The notes: a model not told the origin generated them from the sequence alone. Shown: positions 21,556-30,314, counted from the first letter of the stretch. The stretch is 64,000 nucleotides of DNA from Nisaea sediminum (GCF_014904705.1 NZ_JACZCQ010000013.1:116528-180527), one strand, 5' to 3'. Translations and numbers: made by a program.

Positions 21556-22096
21556 CGGCGGCGGGCGGCTTCCCGCTTTCCGGAGGGCCCATCCCGGCGA
21601 GCGCGCCGCCGAGCAGATCGTCGATGAAGAGACTGACGAGCTGCGAGCGGCCCGCGACTCCGGCCTTGGCGTAGATGCGGGTCAGCTGGGCCCGCACCGT
21701 GCTCGCGGCGGTGTTCCGGAATGCCGCTATCTCTCCGATTTCGAAGCCCTTGATCGCCAGCAGGGCGACATCCCGCTCCGCTTCGGTGAGGTCCCATTTC
21801 CGGAAATGCTCCTCGATCACCGTGCCGAGCGCGCCGGACGCCACCGTGACCGCGGTTTCCGCGCGTCCCGCCCGGTCGAGCACGCGGCGCATCTCCCGCG
21901 CGCCGAACACCACGCCGATGATCAGAACGAGGCCGATCACCGCTTCGAACGCATTGTGCGGGTTGAGCTCGTCGACCCGAAGGTCCTCGATCGAGTCGAC
22001 GATGAAGAAGACGGCGCAAAGCGCCTGCAGGACGAGCACGGCTGCCAATCCGTAGGTTCGCCCCCGTGACTGGCCGCTCGTTATCTGTCCGCTCAC
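21548..22096 (-). CDS. Membrane-anchored LuxR-type HTH transcriptional regulator
   Basis: The protein has 182 residues. Two hydrophobic segments (about 15-35 and 48-65) are followed, after a short charged linker, by a C-terminal LuxR/GerE-type helix-turn-helix (about 100-165; LTEAERDVALLAIKGFEIGEIA and RTAL-like STVRAQLTRIYAKAG). There is no receiver or ligand-binding domain, so sensing would have to use the membrane segments or a partner. The start is GTG 22096, 10 bp after the cytochrome b gene, so the two are probably cotranscribed. A redox or membrane-state regulator is inference from context. Confidence 0.8.
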   Translation of the reverse strand: MSGQITSGQSRGRTYGLAAVLVLQALCAVFFIVDSIEDLRVDELNPHNAFEAVIGLVLIIGVVFGAREMRRVLDRAGRAETAVTVASGALGTVIEEHFRKWDLTEAERDVALLAIKGFEIGEIAAFRNTAASTVRAQLTRIYAKAGVAGRSQLVSLFIDDLLGGALAGMGPPESGKPPAAAS

Positions 22097-22106
22097 GCCG
22101 GTTCCT

Positions 22107-22655
22107 TTACGTTTCTTCGGACTTCCGGCCGGAGAGCCAGGTCATCTGCCTGACGAGGTTGGTCCCGGTCAGGCGGGATTCGAGCAGGACGCCGCTCACA
22201 TGGATCGCCGCCATCACGATCAGCAGCGTTGCCGCCACCTCGTGCGTCTCCTCGGCGGCTTCACCGAGCATCCCGTATTCGCCCACGATGTCGAGCACCA
22301 TACCGGTGGCACCGACGAGGAACAACATGGCCCAGAGGCCGTAGACCATAAGCGCGCCGAGCGGATTGTGCGACGTATGCGCCCGCCTTGACCCTGAGAA
22401 CATCGATCCGAGATGGGCGAGCGCCGCACGCGGGCTCGGCGGGAAGGATGTGAACCTTGCGCGTTCGGTCCCGACAAGGCCCCAGATCATTCTGAGTCCG
22501 AGCATGGCGAGCGCGACATAGCCGATCCAGACGTGAAGCACCGACTCCTCGTCGACGATCGCGTAATTCAGGAGGACCGACAGGGCGATGGTCCAGTGGG
22601 TGATCCGGACGAGCGGGTCCCAGACCCGCTCCTCCGCCTGAAGCTGGGCGGACAT
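22107..22655 (-). CDS. Cytochrome b561-type integral membrane protein
   Basis: The protein has 182 residues and four transmembrane helices. Candidate haem ligands are the histidines of RITHWTIAL (helix 1), LHVWIGYVAL (helix 2), RAHTSHNPLG (start of helix 3), THEVAA and AAIHVSG (helix 4), the layout of Ni/Fe-hydrogenase-like b-type cytochromes. It probably moves electrons across the inner membrane. Its ATG shares one base with the stop codon of the upstream PepSY gene (TGATG), and the HTH regulator follows 10 bp later. Confidence 0.87.
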   Translation of the reverse strand: MSAQLQAEERVWDPLVRITHWTIALSVLLNYAIVDEESVLHVWIGYVALAMLGLRMIWGLVGTERARFTSFPPSPRAALAHLGSMFSGSRRAHTSHNPLGALMVYGLWAMLFLVGATGMVLDIVGEYGMLGEAAEETHEVAATLLIVMAAIHVSGVLLESRLTGTNLVRQMTWLSGRKSEET

Positions 22656-22930
22656 CAGTCCTCGCGCTCCTTCTTCAGGATCTTGCCGGTCGCGGGGTCA
22701 AGCTTGAGTTCCCACTTTTCGGATCCCTGGGTCGCCTTGACCTCGATCCGGCCGTGTTCTTCACGCTCAACGCGGATCACCTTGTAGCCCTCCTTCGCGA
22801 GCATCTCGGTAATCTGCGCTTCGCTCAGCTTCGAGGCATCCGTGGTGGAATAGGAACTGGCAAGGGTCTGCCCGGCGAGCGGGACAGCAATCATCGCGGC
22901 GGCCGTCAGACCGAGTAGCATTTTTTTCAT
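22655..22930 (-). CDS. PepSY domain-containing exported protein
   Basis: The protein has 91 residues. It has a signal peptide MKKMLLGLTAAAMIAVPLAG, and the mature part is a single PepSY-like domain (YKVIRVEREEHGRIEVKAT... LDPATGKIL). PepSY proteins are periplasmic and often pair with b-type cytochromes or ferric reductases. ATG 22930 has GGAG 7-10 nt upstream; a longer start at 22984 would precede the signal peptide and was rejected. It is the first gene of the PepSY-cytochrome b-HTH operon. Confidence 0.87.
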   Translation of the reverse strand: MKKMLLGLTAAAMIAVPLAGQTLASSYSTTDASKLSEAQITEMLAKEGYKVIRVEREEHGRIEVKATQGSEKWELKLDPATGKILKKERED

Positions 22931-23022
22931 CGGAGGCTCCATCCTCTGTGATCGCCCGGCTGCCGATCGGTGCCGGTGGTTCAAAGATGGAGGGGCTTGG
23001 CGCCCCGCGGAATGCGCCTTCC

Positions 23023-23058
23023 GCTTACGTAGAGGGCCATAAGCAATAGCTTACGGCC
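23023..23058 (-). promoter_or_regulatory. Repeated CGTAAGC elements upstream of the PepSY operon
   Basis: The segment holds an imperfect inverted repeat, GGCC-A-TAAGC-AATA-GCTTA-C-GGCC (23035-23058), and a further GCTTACG copy at 23023-23029, in direct orientation 26 bp from the copy at 23049-23055. On the coding (minus) strand these read CGTAAGC. They lie 93-128 bp upstream of the PepSY start codon. Half-sites of this kind suit a dimeric HTH regulator. Binding by the operon's own LuxR-type protein is inference. Confidence 0.45.
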
Positions 23059-23091
23059 TGGGATACGCGCTTTTCCGAAATTTACTGCGGA

Positions 23092-23373
23092 TCAGAGCTT
23101 CAGCCCCTTGTTGTCGTCATCCCCGCTCTTTTTCTCCTCCTGCTTCGGCGCGCCGGGTTTCACCCGGCGGATAATGATGTCCCCGTTGGGGAGAACCTCC
23201 GGCGGCTCGTATTGCGGGATCGCGGCGAAGAACGCCCGGAGGCCGTCGATCACGAGCTGCGCCCCGCGCTCGATGGTATCGGCCGGCGCCTCTTCGGACG
23301 CGGCGCGTACCGGGCCGGCGGCAACGGCCAGCGAAAGCCCAAGCAGGAATATGGTCGGCTTAACAATACTCAT
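23092..23373 (-). CDS. Small exported protein of unknown function
   Basis: The protein has 93 residues with a signal peptide (hydrophobic residues about 6-19, cleavage after GPVRA-A). The mature part contains an amphipathic helix (DTIERGAQLVIDGLRAFFAA) and a strand NGDIIIRRVKPG, and ends in a Lys/Asp-rich hydrophilic tail. No family is assigned. It is separated from the PepSY operon by 161 bp and from ohrR by 65 bp, all on the minus strand. A periplasmic location is inferred from the signal. Confidence 0.7.
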   Translation of the reverse strand: MSIVKPTIFLLGLSLAVAAGPVRAASEEAPADTIERGAQLVIDGLRAFFAAIPQYEPPEVLPNGDIIIRRVKPGAPKQEEKKSGDDDNKGLKL

Positions 23374-23438
23374 GGCGAAGCTCCTCGGTCAGGGCACCTC
23401 ATGATAGCGATGATTTGGCCAACAAAAAGGCGATGCGA

Positions 23439-23900
23439 TCAACCTTCGCGGTCCGCCACCAGCGTGTCGGCGACGGCGGTCACGCCGGAAACCAGCGGCC
23501 GGACATCCTCGCGCGCCATACCGAGCGCATCGGAAATGCATTGCGCCACCCCTTGCGACTTTTCCCGCATCGCCCGCCCGGCCTCCGTCAGCGAGACCAT
23601 GACCTGCCGCTCGTCGTTGGCCGCTCTCCGGCGGTGGACAAGACCCGCCGCCTCCAGACGCTTCAGGAGCGGCGTCAAAGTGTTGGATTCCAGATGCAGC
23701 AGCGCGCCAAGCTGGCCGACATTCTGATCGTCCCGCTCCCAGAGCGCGAGCAGCACGAGATACTGCGGATAGGTCAGGCCGAGCTCGCCGAGCAGCGGTT
23801 TGTAGACCCGGTTCATCGCGTGATGCGCCTTGTAGAGGGCGAAGCAGAGCATATCCTCCAGGGGTGGACGCGCGAGCCGGTCGGTCGGTGCAGAGGGCAT
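23439..23900 (-). CDS. ohrR: OhrR-type organic peroxide-sensing MarR regulator
   Basis: The protein has 153 residues with a MarR winged helix. DMLCFALYKAHHAMNRVYKPLL contains the reactive Cys19, whose oxidation by organic peroxides releases OhrR from DNA. The recognition helix region is HLESNTLTPLLKRLEAAGLV, and the wing is RRAANDERQVMVSLT. ATG 23900 has a GGAGA site 6 nt upstream, better than the start at 23924. It diverges from ohr, and two 22-bp operator-like palindromes lie between them, so it probably represses both itself and ohr. Confidence 0.93.
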   Translation of the reverse strand: MPSAPTDRLARPPLEDMLCFALYKAHHAMNRVYKPLLGELGLTYPQYLVLLALWERDDQNVGQLGALLHLESNTLTPLLKRLEAAGLVHRRRAANDERQVMVSLTEAGRAMREKSQGVAQCISDALGMAREDVRPLVSGVTAVADTLVADREG

Positions 23901-23928
23901 GTCTTTCTCCAGGCAATGTATCATCCAA

Positions 23929-23950
23929 ATTTAATCGCGTGCGATTAAAT
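23929..23950. promoter_or_regulatory. OhrR operator 1 (perfect palindrome)
   Basis: ATTTAATCGC and GCGATTAAAT form a perfect 10-bp inverted repeat around GT, 29 bp upstream of the ohrR start codon. The AT-rich flanks with a TCGC/GCGA core fit MarR/OhrR operators. It is well placed for autoregulation of ohrR. Confidence 0.75.
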
Positions 23951-23959
23951 CGCAAGCCC

Positions 23960-23989
23960 TTGACATTGGCTTCACGATGATTATTTATA
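23960..23989 (+). promoter_or_regulatory. ohr promoter
   Basis: A perfect -35 hexamer TTGACA (23960-23965) is followed 17-18 nt later by ATTTAT/TTTATA as the -10 (23983-23989). The second OhrR operator overlaps the -10, which fits direct repression. Confidence 0.65.
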
Positions 23990-24005
23990 TCGCACACGAT
24001 TTAAT
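23984..24005. promoter_or_regulatory. OhrR operator 2
   Basis: TTTATATCGC-AC-ACGATTTAAT matches operator 1 at 15 of the 20 arm positions, with the same 22-bp frame. It covers the -10 and expected start point of the ohr promoter. Confidence 0.65.
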
Positions 24006-24031
24006 CGTCCACAATCAAACGGAGATGAACC

Positions 24032-24463
24032 ATGTCTGTGAATGTCCTCTACACCACCGGCGCCACCGCAACGGGGGGCCGCGAAGGCACCGCCAAGACG
24101 GTCGACGGAATCCTCGATGTCGCACTGGTGAAACCGAAAGAGCTCGGCGGAACCGGCAAGCCGGGCGTCAATCCGGAACATCTCTTCGCCGCCGGATACG
24201 CGGCCTGCTTCCTCGGCGCGATGAAGTTCGTCACCTCTCAGAAACAGTCCGACGTGAAGATCACCGACGAGACCACCGTCACCTCTTCGGTCGGCATCGG
24301 TCCGCGCGCTGAAGGCGGCTTCGGTCTCGAGGTATCGCTGGAGATTTCTGTGCCGGGCGCCGACAAGGCCGCGGTCGAGGACCTGGTGGAGAAGGCCCAT
24401 CAGGTCTGCCCGTACTCCAACGCGACGCGGAACAATCTCGACGTGAAACTGTCGGTCGCCTGA
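24032..24463 (+). CDS. ohr: Organic hydroperoxide resistance protein Ohr
   Basis: The protein has 143 residues, the usual Ohr length. This cytosolic thiol peroxidase of the Ohr/OsmC fold reduces organic and fatty-acid hydroperoxides, usually with lipoylated partners. Catalytic Cys59 is in AACFLGAMKFV, and resolving Cys126 is in VCPYSNATR. The N-terminal VLYTTGATATGGREG motif separates Ohr from OsmC. GGAG precedes ATG 24032. It diverges from ohrR, and a strong terminator follows. Confidence 0.96.
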   Translation: MSVNVLYTTGATATGGREGTAKTVDGILDVALVKPKELGGTGKPGVNPEHLFAAGYAACFLGAMKFVTSQKQSDVKITDETTVTSSVGIGPRAEGGFGLEVSLEISVPGADKAAVEDLVEKAHQVCPYSNATRNNLDVKLSVA

Positions 24464-24490
24464 ACCGTCGAAACCTGAAACGGACATTGA

Positions 24491-24518
24491 GGGTCGCTCC
24501 TGACGGAGCGGCCCTTTT
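24491..24518. terminator. Intrinsic terminator after ohr
   Basis: GGGTCGCTCC and GGAGCGGCCC form a 10-bp stem (one G-T pair) with a TGAC loop, followed by TTTT on the plus strand. It sits between ohr and the convergent ABC permease gene. Confidence 0.85.
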
Positions 24519-24519
24519 C

Positions 24520-27045
24520 CTATTCGTTCCGAAGCAGCGGCGCCGCCTTCTGGGACAGTGCGCTCCAGGTGCCGACTAGCCCGAGCCCGATCGTCAGCAG
24601 CGTGGAGAGAGCGGCGGTCGCGGTGACCGAGACCGCATCGAAAGCGAAATCGGCGCGCATGAGAAGCGCGATCACCAGATAACCGATGACGGTGCCGATC
24701 AGGGCCGAGACCAGCGAGGTCGCGAGGCCCAGTAGCCCGTATTCCATGACATAGGCCGTCAGGACCTTGCGCCGCGTCGCGCCCAGGACCTTCAGCACCA
24801 CCGCATCGTAGATCCGCCGCTGGTGTCCCGAGATGACCGCCCCGGCGAGGACCAGCACGCCGGCCAGCAGAGTTACGGAGGCGGTAATCCGGATCGCGAT
24901 GCCGACCGCGTCCATGATGCGGCCCGCATTCTCCAGCGCGTCCTTCACCCGGATCGCGGAGACGTTGGGGAAGCGGTCGGTCACGGCGCGCTGCACCGCC
25001 TCCTCCGCCTCCGGCGTCTCGGCATAGACCGTCGAGATGATGCTGTGCGGCGCCGCCTCGAGCGTGCCGGGCGCGAAGACGAAGACGAAATTCATCCCGA
25101 GCGACTGCCACTCGATGTTGCGCAGATTGTGCACCGTCGCGGTGATCTCGCGGCCGAGCACGTTCAGCTTGATCGTGTCGCCGATGCCGATGCCGTAGCC
25201 GCGCGCGATCTCGGCGTCGAAGGAGAGCAGCGGCGGCCCCTTGTAGTCGGTCGGCCACCATTCGCCCTCGACCAGATCGGTGCCCGGCGGCGGCGTGGCG
25301 GCGTAGGTCAGCCCCCGGTCGCCGTTGATGGTCCATTGCACGTCCGGATCGACCTTGCGCTCGCCCGCGGGCACGCCCGCGATCTCGACGATCCGGCCAC
25401 GCACCATCGGCGTGCGCTCCATCTTTGTGATGCCGGGCACGTTCTCCACTGTCCGGATGAAGTCCTCAACCTGGTGCGGCTGGATATCGATGAAGAAATA
25501 GGACGGCGCCTTTTCCGGGATCTGTTCCTTGAGCTGGCGAGAAAGGTTCGCCTCGACCAGCGCAATCGCGACCAGCACCGTCAGGCCGAGACCGAGCGAG
25601 AGGATGACGCTCGCGGTCGGCGCGCCCGGCCGGTGCAGGTTGGCGATGGCGAGCCGAAGGTCCGGGCGTTTCGGCGCCGGGATGGCGCGGGCCGCGCGGA
25701 CGATCAGGAGCGCCCCGCCACCGAAGAGGAGCAGCACGCCGACCGCGCCGGCGATGAAGGACCCGGCGAGTTTCGGATCGCCGGTCGTGACCAGCACCAG
25801 GGCGGCGAGCACGGCGGCGCTGATTGCGCTCCAGAGAATGTACGGGCCCGGCGGACGCCCGCCCGGCGGCACGATCAGGGCGCGGAAGAGCTGTGCGGCC
25901 CGGACCGACCCGGCACGCCCGAGCGGCCAGAGCGAAAAGGCGATGGTGGTGAGATAGCCGAATGCGCCGGCGGTCAGGAGCGGAGCCCAGTAGATCCCGC
26001 CCGGAACCTCGAACGGCAGCATGCCGGAGACGAGCTTGCCGGCAACGAGCGGCGCCACGGCGCCGAACAGCAGACCGAGTCCGATGCCGACGGAGGCGAC
26101 CACCATGATCTGGATGAAATAGGCCGTGAACACCGTCGAGGTCGAAGCCCCGAGACATTTCAACGTGGCGATGGTCGCCATCCGGCGGTCGAGAAAGCTG
26201 CGCACGGCATTGGCGATGCCGACCCCGCCGACGAGAAGCGCCGTCAGTCCGACGAGGGTCAGGAACTGGGTGACGCGGGAGATGAACCGGTCGAAACCGG
26301 GCGCGGCGCGGTCGAGGCCGCGGATCCGCCAGCCGGCGTCGGGGAACCTCTCATTTGTCTGTTCGATCCATGCCGCCCCGTCGGTGCCGGGGGCAAGGGC
26401 GACGCGGTAATGGAAGCGGATCAGGCTGCCGCGCTGGACAAGTGCTGTCTCCGGCAAGGCTGCCGTGGACACCATCACCCGCGGCCCGAAGGACGCAAAA
26501 CTGACCGCCCGGTCCGGTTCCTTGACGATGATGTCGCGGACCTCGATCTCGGCCTCGCCGATCCTCAGACGGCTGCCCGGCTGGAGATCCAGCCGCGCCG
26601 CGAGCGAACTGTCGATGACCGCGCCGTAGACGCCGTCACGCGCTGCCAGAATCTCCCGGATCGACCCGCCCTTCTCGAGTTCCATCGCTCCGAACAGGGG
26701 ATAACTGTCGCTGACGCCCTTCAGCTCGACCAGCGTCCGGCGGTCGCCGTCGGACTTGCGGGCCATGGCGCGCATCTCCACCGTCTCCGCGACACGGCCG
26801 GACTGGCGGAACCAGTCCTGCTGCTCTTCCGTCGCCTCCCGGTGGCTGAAGCGGATGTCGATATCGCCGCCGAGGATCTCCCGCGCGTCGCGCTCGACCC
26901 CGGCCATCATCGCGGAGGAGACGGACCCGACGCCGGCCATCGCGGCGACGCCGAGCGCGAGACAGGCAAGGAAAACCCGGAAGGAGGACGCACTGCCGCG
27001 CAGCTCGCGACGAGCGATCTTGAGGGCAACGGAGAGGTTCTTCAT
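24520..27045 (-). CDS. FtsX-like ABC transporter permease (YbbP-type)
   Basis: The protein has 841 residues. It has an N-terminal transmembrane helix (residues about 22-45), a large periplasmic domain and two FtsX-type membrane blocks (three helices around 270-400, and a C-terminal set around 710-830), plus central helices near 440-500. This is the layout of YbbP-like permeases of the MacB/Lol superfamily. The start ATG 27045 shares one base with the stop of the ATPase gene. The neighbouring TesA-like esterase reproduces the ybbA-ybbP-tesA grouping of other proteobacteria. The substrate is unknown; extraction of lipids or export of peptides is possible. Confidence 0.9.
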   Translation of the reverse strand: MKNLSVALKIARRELRGSASSFRVFLACLALGVAAMAGVGSVSSAMMAGVERDAREILGGDIDIRFSHREATEEQQDWFRQSGRVAETVEMRAMARKSDGDRRTLVELKGVSDSYPLFGAMELEKGGSIREILAARDGVYGAVIDSSLAARLDLQPGSRLRIGEAEIEVRDIIVKEPDRAVSFASFGPRVMVSTAALPETALVQRGSLIRFHYRVALAPGTDGAAWIEQTNERFPDAGWRIRGLDRAAPGFDRFISRVTQFLTLVGLTALLVGGVGIANAVRSFLDRRMATIATLKCLGASTSTVFTAYFIQIMVVASVGIGLGLLFGAVAPLVAGKLVSGMLPFEVPGGIYWAPLLTAGAFGYLTTIAFSLWPLGRAGSVRAAQLFRALIVPPGGRPPGPYILWSAISAAVLAALVLVTTGDPKLAGSFIAGAVGVLLLFGGGALLIVRAARAIPAPKRPDLRLAIANLHRPGAPTASVILSLGLGLTVLVAIALVEANLSRQLKEQIPEKAPSYFFIDIQPHQVEDFIRTVENVPGITKMERTPMVRGRIVEIAGVPAGERKVDPDVQWTINGDRGLTYAATPPPGTDLVEGEWWPTDYKGPPLLSFDAEIARGYGIGIGDTIKLNVLGREITATVHNLRNIEWQSLGMNFVFVFAPGTLEAAPHSIISTVYAETPEAEEAVQRAVTDRFPNVSAIRVKDALENAGRIMDAVGIAIRITASVTLLAGVLVLAGAVISGHQRRIYDAVVLKVLGATRRKVLTAYVMEYGLLGLATSLVSALIGTVIGYLVIALLMRADFAFDAVSVTATAALSTLLTIGLGLVGTWSALSQKAAPLLRNE

Positions 27046-27779
27046 CAGGCGCGCTGCCGTTCGTCCGCGGTCTCGCCCGCTTCCGCGACCTTCGGGGCCG
27101 GGCGACGACGGGTATCTTCGACGATCTTGCCGTCGGCCATGGAGATCACCCGGGCGCAATGCTCGGCAAGCGCCGTGTCGTGGGTGATCAGCACCAGGGT
27201 AGTGCCGTGACGTTCGCTCAACTCGAAAAGCAGTTCCATGATCCGGTCGCCGGTCGCACCGTCGAGATTGCCCGTCGGCTCGTCCGCCAGCAGCAGTTTC
27301 GGGCGGGTGACGAAGGCGCGGGCGATGGCCACGCGCTGCTGCTCGCCGCCGGAGAGCTGGTCCGGGTAGTGCGTCACCCGATGCCCGAGGCCTACCCGCT
27401 CGAGGCTTTCCCCGGCGAGGGCGAATGCATCCGAACGGCCCGCCAGTTCGAGCGGGATGGCCACGTTCTCCAGCGCCGTCATCGTCGGCACCAGACGGAA
27501 GGCCTGGAAGACGATCCCGACCGTGTCGCGGCGGAACTCGGCGAGCGCATCCTCGTTCATCTTCGAAAGATCGTGGCCCGCGACCGAGACCGTGCCGGAG
27601 CTCGCCTGCTCCAGCCCGCCCATCACCATCATCAGGGTCGACTTTCCGGCGCCGGACGGACCGACGATGCTGACGGTCTCGCCCGCGCTCACGTCGAGAT
27701 CGATTCCGCGCAGGATATTGACCTCGCCCGCCCCGCTTCTCAGGTTAAGGTGCAGGTCGGACAGCCGGATCAGTGACAT
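27045..27779 (-). CDS. ABC transporter ATP-binding protein (YbbA/LolD-type)
   Basis: The protein has 244 residues. Walker A is GPSGAGKST (residues 40-48), the Q-loop is in [18 protein letters not shown], the signature is [15 protein letters not shown], Walker B is [12 protein letters not shown], and the H-loop is LITHD. It powers the downstream FtsX-like permease. ATG 27779 has AGAGGA 5-10 nt upstream; the extension to 27935 overlaps the divergent esterase gene and was rejected. Confidence 0.93.
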   Translation of the reverse strand: MSLIRLSDLHLNLRSGAGEVNILRGIDLDVSAGETVSIVGPSGAGKSTLMMVMGGLEQASSGTVSVAGHDLSKMNEDALAEFRRDTVGIVFQAFRLVPTMTALENVAIPLELAGRSDAFALAGESLERVGLGHRVTHYPDQLSGGEQQRVAIARAFVTRPKLLLADEPTGNLDGATGDRIMELLFELSERHGTTLVLITHDTALAEHCARVISMADGKIVEDTRRRPAPKVAEAGETADERQRA

Positions 27780-27828
27780 GAGTTCCTCTTCGATAATCCG
27801 TCGGCAAGGCGGGCCGGGCTTCCCGGAC

Positions 27829-28536
27829 ATGCCGGGAAAAAGCGCGTCATCGGGATATGGGGCGGGCGGTTCATATTGCAACGCCGCATGGCGCACGCTC
27901 CGCGCCGCTTTCCTCGGGGTTTTCGCGTTTCTCACGGTTTCCTACGCGGGAATAACGCTGGCGGATGCCGAAACCCGGATCCTCGGGCTTGGCGACAGCC
28001 TCATGGCCGGCTACGGGCTGCCGCCGGGCGAGAGCTTCCCCGACCAGCTCCAGCGCGCGCTGACGTCGGATGGCCTGCAAGTCGAGGTGACGAACGCCGG
28101 AGTGTCCGGAGATACCAGCGCCGGCGGCCGGGCGCGGCTCGACTGGGCGCTCGCTTCCGATCCGCACGCGGTGATCCTCGAACTCGGCGCGAATGACGGA
28201 TTGCGCGGCCTCGATCCGGCGGAGACGCGGCGCAATCTCGACGCTATCCTGACCACGCTCGGCGAACGGGGCCTGCCGGTCCTGCTGGCGGGCATGCTGG
28301 CGCCGCCCAATCTCGGTCAGGAATACGGCGCGGAGTTCGAGGCCGTGTTCCGCGATCTGGCGGAAAAGCACGGCGCGCTGTTCTATCCGTTCTTCCTCGA
28401 TGGCGTCGCAAGCGATCCGGCGCTCAACCAGGCGGACGGCATTCATCCGACGGCGGACGGCGTCGCAATCATCGTCGAGCGCATCATGCCCCTGGTGAAG
28501 GAGCTGATTGCGCGGAGCGAAACAGCGACCCGTTGA
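27829..28536 (+). CDS. tesA: SGNH/GDSL arylesterase (TesA-like)
   Basis: The protein has 235 residues from ATG 27829. A hydrophobic signal (about 26-42) ends near LADA. SGNH blocks: GDSLMAGYG (nucleophile Ser57), VSGDTSAGG, ELGANDGLRG (Asn of block III) and DGIHPTADG (catalytic Asp/His). It is a probable periplasmic multifunctional acyl-CoA thioesterase/lysophospholipase-type hydrolase. It is divergent from the YbbAP-like transporter with start codons about 50 bp apart, a conserved association. The start codon is uncertain because no strong ribosome binding site is seen. Confidence 0.88.
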   Translation: MPGKSASSGYGAGGSYCNAAWRTLRAAFLGVFAFLTVSYAGITLADAETRILGLGDSLMAGYGLPPGESFPDQLQRALTSDGLQVEVTNAGVSGDTSAGGRARLDWALASDPHAVILELGANDGLRGLDPAETRRNLDAILTTLGERGLPVLLAGMLAPPNLGQEYGAEFEAVFRDLAEKHGALFYPFFLDGVASDPALNQADGIHPTADGVAIIVERIMPLVKELIARSETATR

Positions 28537-28616
28537 TCCCCGGCAAAGACAGCGACTAAACTCCGCCCCTTCCGGGCCCATTCTGCCCGCCCGAAATCAA
28601 CGGAAGAGACATATCG

Positions 28617-29660
28617 ATGGAATACCGCCCGCTCGGACGAACGGACCTGCGCGTCAGCGTGATCTGCCTCGGCACAATGACCTACGGCGAGCAGAACACG
28701 GAGGCCGAGGGCCACGAGCAGATGGATTACGCGCTGGAGCGCGGGGTGAACTTCTTCGACACGGCGGAGATGTATTCCGTGCCGCCGCGCGCCGAGACCT
28801 ACGGCCGCACCGAAGAGGTGATCGGCACCTGGTTCAAGGCCAGCGGCAAGCGCGACAAGGTGATCCTGGCGACCAAGGTGGTCGGCCCGGGCGACCGCTT
28901 CGCCCATGTCCGCGACGGCAAACCCAAATTCGACCGGGCGCATATCACGCAGGCGGTCGAGGACAGCCTGAAGCGGCTGCAGACCGATTATATCGACCTC
29001 TACCAGCTGCACTGGCCGGAGCGCAGCGTGAATACCTTCGGCAAGCTCGGCTATACCCATGTCGAGGACGAGGACTGGACGCCGCTGGAAGAGACGCTCG
29101 GCGTGCTCGCCGACCTGATCAAGCAGGGCAAGATCCGCCATGTCGGCCTTTCCAACGAGACCCCCTGGGGCGCGATGAAATGCATCGCGCTCGCGGAGAC
29201 GCTGGGCCTGCCGCGCGTGGTCTCGATCCAGAACCCCTACAACCTGCTGAACCGCAGCTTCGAGGTCGGTCTGGCGGAAGTCGCGATCCGCGAGGATTGC
29301 GGGTTGCTCGCCTATTCGCCGATCGCGGGCGGGGTCCTTAGCGGCAAATATCTCGACGGCGCGCAGCCCGAAGGCGCACGGATGACCAAATTCCCCGGCA
29401 ATTTCTCCCGCTATTCGACGCCGAACGCCGAGCCCGCCACCATCGCCTATGTCGAGCTCGCGAAAGAGTTCGGATTCGCGCCCGCGGACCTCGCCAACGC
29501 CTTCGTCAACACCCGCCGGTTCACCACGTCGAACATCATCGGCGCGACGACGATGCAACAGCTAAAAAGCAATATCGATACGTGGGATATGACCCTTCCG
29601 GACGACGTCCTGGAGGAGATCGAGCGCATCCATCACCTCTACTGCATGCCCTGTCCTTGA
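28617..29660 (+). CDS. Aldo/keto reductase (Tas-like)
   Basis: This 347-residue protein has an (alpha/beta)8 AKR layout. Catalytic residues are seen in FFDTAEMYS (Asp, Tyr), LATKVVG (Lys) and LYQLHWPER (His). The NADPH-binding end has GATTMQQLKSNI. The N-terminus MEYRPLGRTDLRVSVICLGTM and overall length fit the Tas/YajO-type group. It reduces an unknown carbonyl with NADPH. GGAAG precedes the ATG. It is in line with thpR 30 bp downstream. Confidence 0.92.
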   Translation: MEYRPLGRTDLRVSVICLGTMTYGEQNTEAEGHEQMDYALERGVNFFDTAEMYSVPPRAETYGRTEEVIGTWFKASGKRDKVILATKVVGPGDRFAHVRDGKPKFDRAHITQAVEDSLKRLQTDYIDLYQLHWPERSVNTFGKLGYTHVEDEDWTPLEETLGVLADLIKQGKIRHVGLSNETPWGAMKCIALAETLGLPRVVSIQNPYNLLNRSFEVGLAEVAIREDCGLLAYSPIAGGVLSGKYLDGAQPEGARMTKFPGNFSRYSTPNAEPATIAYVELAKEFGFAPADLANAFVNTRRFTTSNIIGATTMQQLKSNIDTWDMTLPDDVLEEIERIHHLYCMPCP

Positions 29661-29690
29661 CAGGAAACGCGGGCGTGATACGCAGCTTGT

Positions 29691-30314
29691 ATGAACAGGC
29701 TGTTCGTCGCGCTCGCGCTGCCCGAGCATGTCAGGTCCGCCCTGACAGGTCTGCGGCGCGGTTTTCCCGGGGCCCGCTGGGTCGCCGAGGAGAATTTTCA
29801 CCTCACGCTCCGCTTCATTGGTGAGGTCGACAACCGGGCGATGGACGATATCGCGGACCAGCTGGACCGGATCCGCGAGCCCGGCTTCGACCTCGAGATC
29901 GACGGCTTCGGCTGTTTCGAGACCAAGGGCAAGGTCCGGGCACTCTGGGCCCGCACGGTCGGCAGCGACGAACTCTCCCACCTGCAGCGCAAGATCGACA
30001 CCGCACTTGATGCCGTCGGCGTCCCGCGGGAGACCCGCAAATTCAAGCCGCACATCACGCTGGCACGGTTCAAGGACGCGCCGCTCGACCAAGTGAACCG
30101 CCTGATCTGCGAGGCAAGCCCGTTCCGCATGGCGCCTTTCCCCATCGGATCCTTCACGCTATTCCGGAGCTTCCTGAACCGGGACGGGCCGATCTACCGT
30201 CCGGAAGTTGTCTATCCGCTCGATGGCGACGACTTCTCGGACCCCTATTTCGACGAGTTCCGGGACGACGAGGAAACCGACTGGGAAGAAAGCGAAGCGG
30301 CATCGTCACATTAG
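29691..30314 (+). CDS. thpR: RNA 2',3'-cyclic phosphodiesterase
   Basis: The protein has 207 residues of the 2H phosphoesterase family with two HxTx motifs: HLTL (His37) and HITL (His121). The N-terminus MNRLFVALALPEHV is typical. It opens 2',3'-cyclic phosphate at RNA ends and is also known as a ligase-like enzyme. The C-terminal ~25 residues are an acidic Asp/Glu-rich tail beyond the family core. It follows the aldo/keto reductase by 30 bp. Confidence 0.93.
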   Translation: MNRLFVALALPEHVRSALTGLRRGFPGARWVAEENFHLTLRFIGEVDNRAMDDIADQLDRIREPGFDLEIDGFGCFETKGKVRALWARTVGSDELSHLQRKIDTALDAVGVPRETRKFKPHITLARFKDAPLDQVNRLICEASPFRMAPFPIGSFTLFRSFLNRDGPIYRPEVVYPLDGDDFSDPYFDEFRDDEETDWEESEAASSH

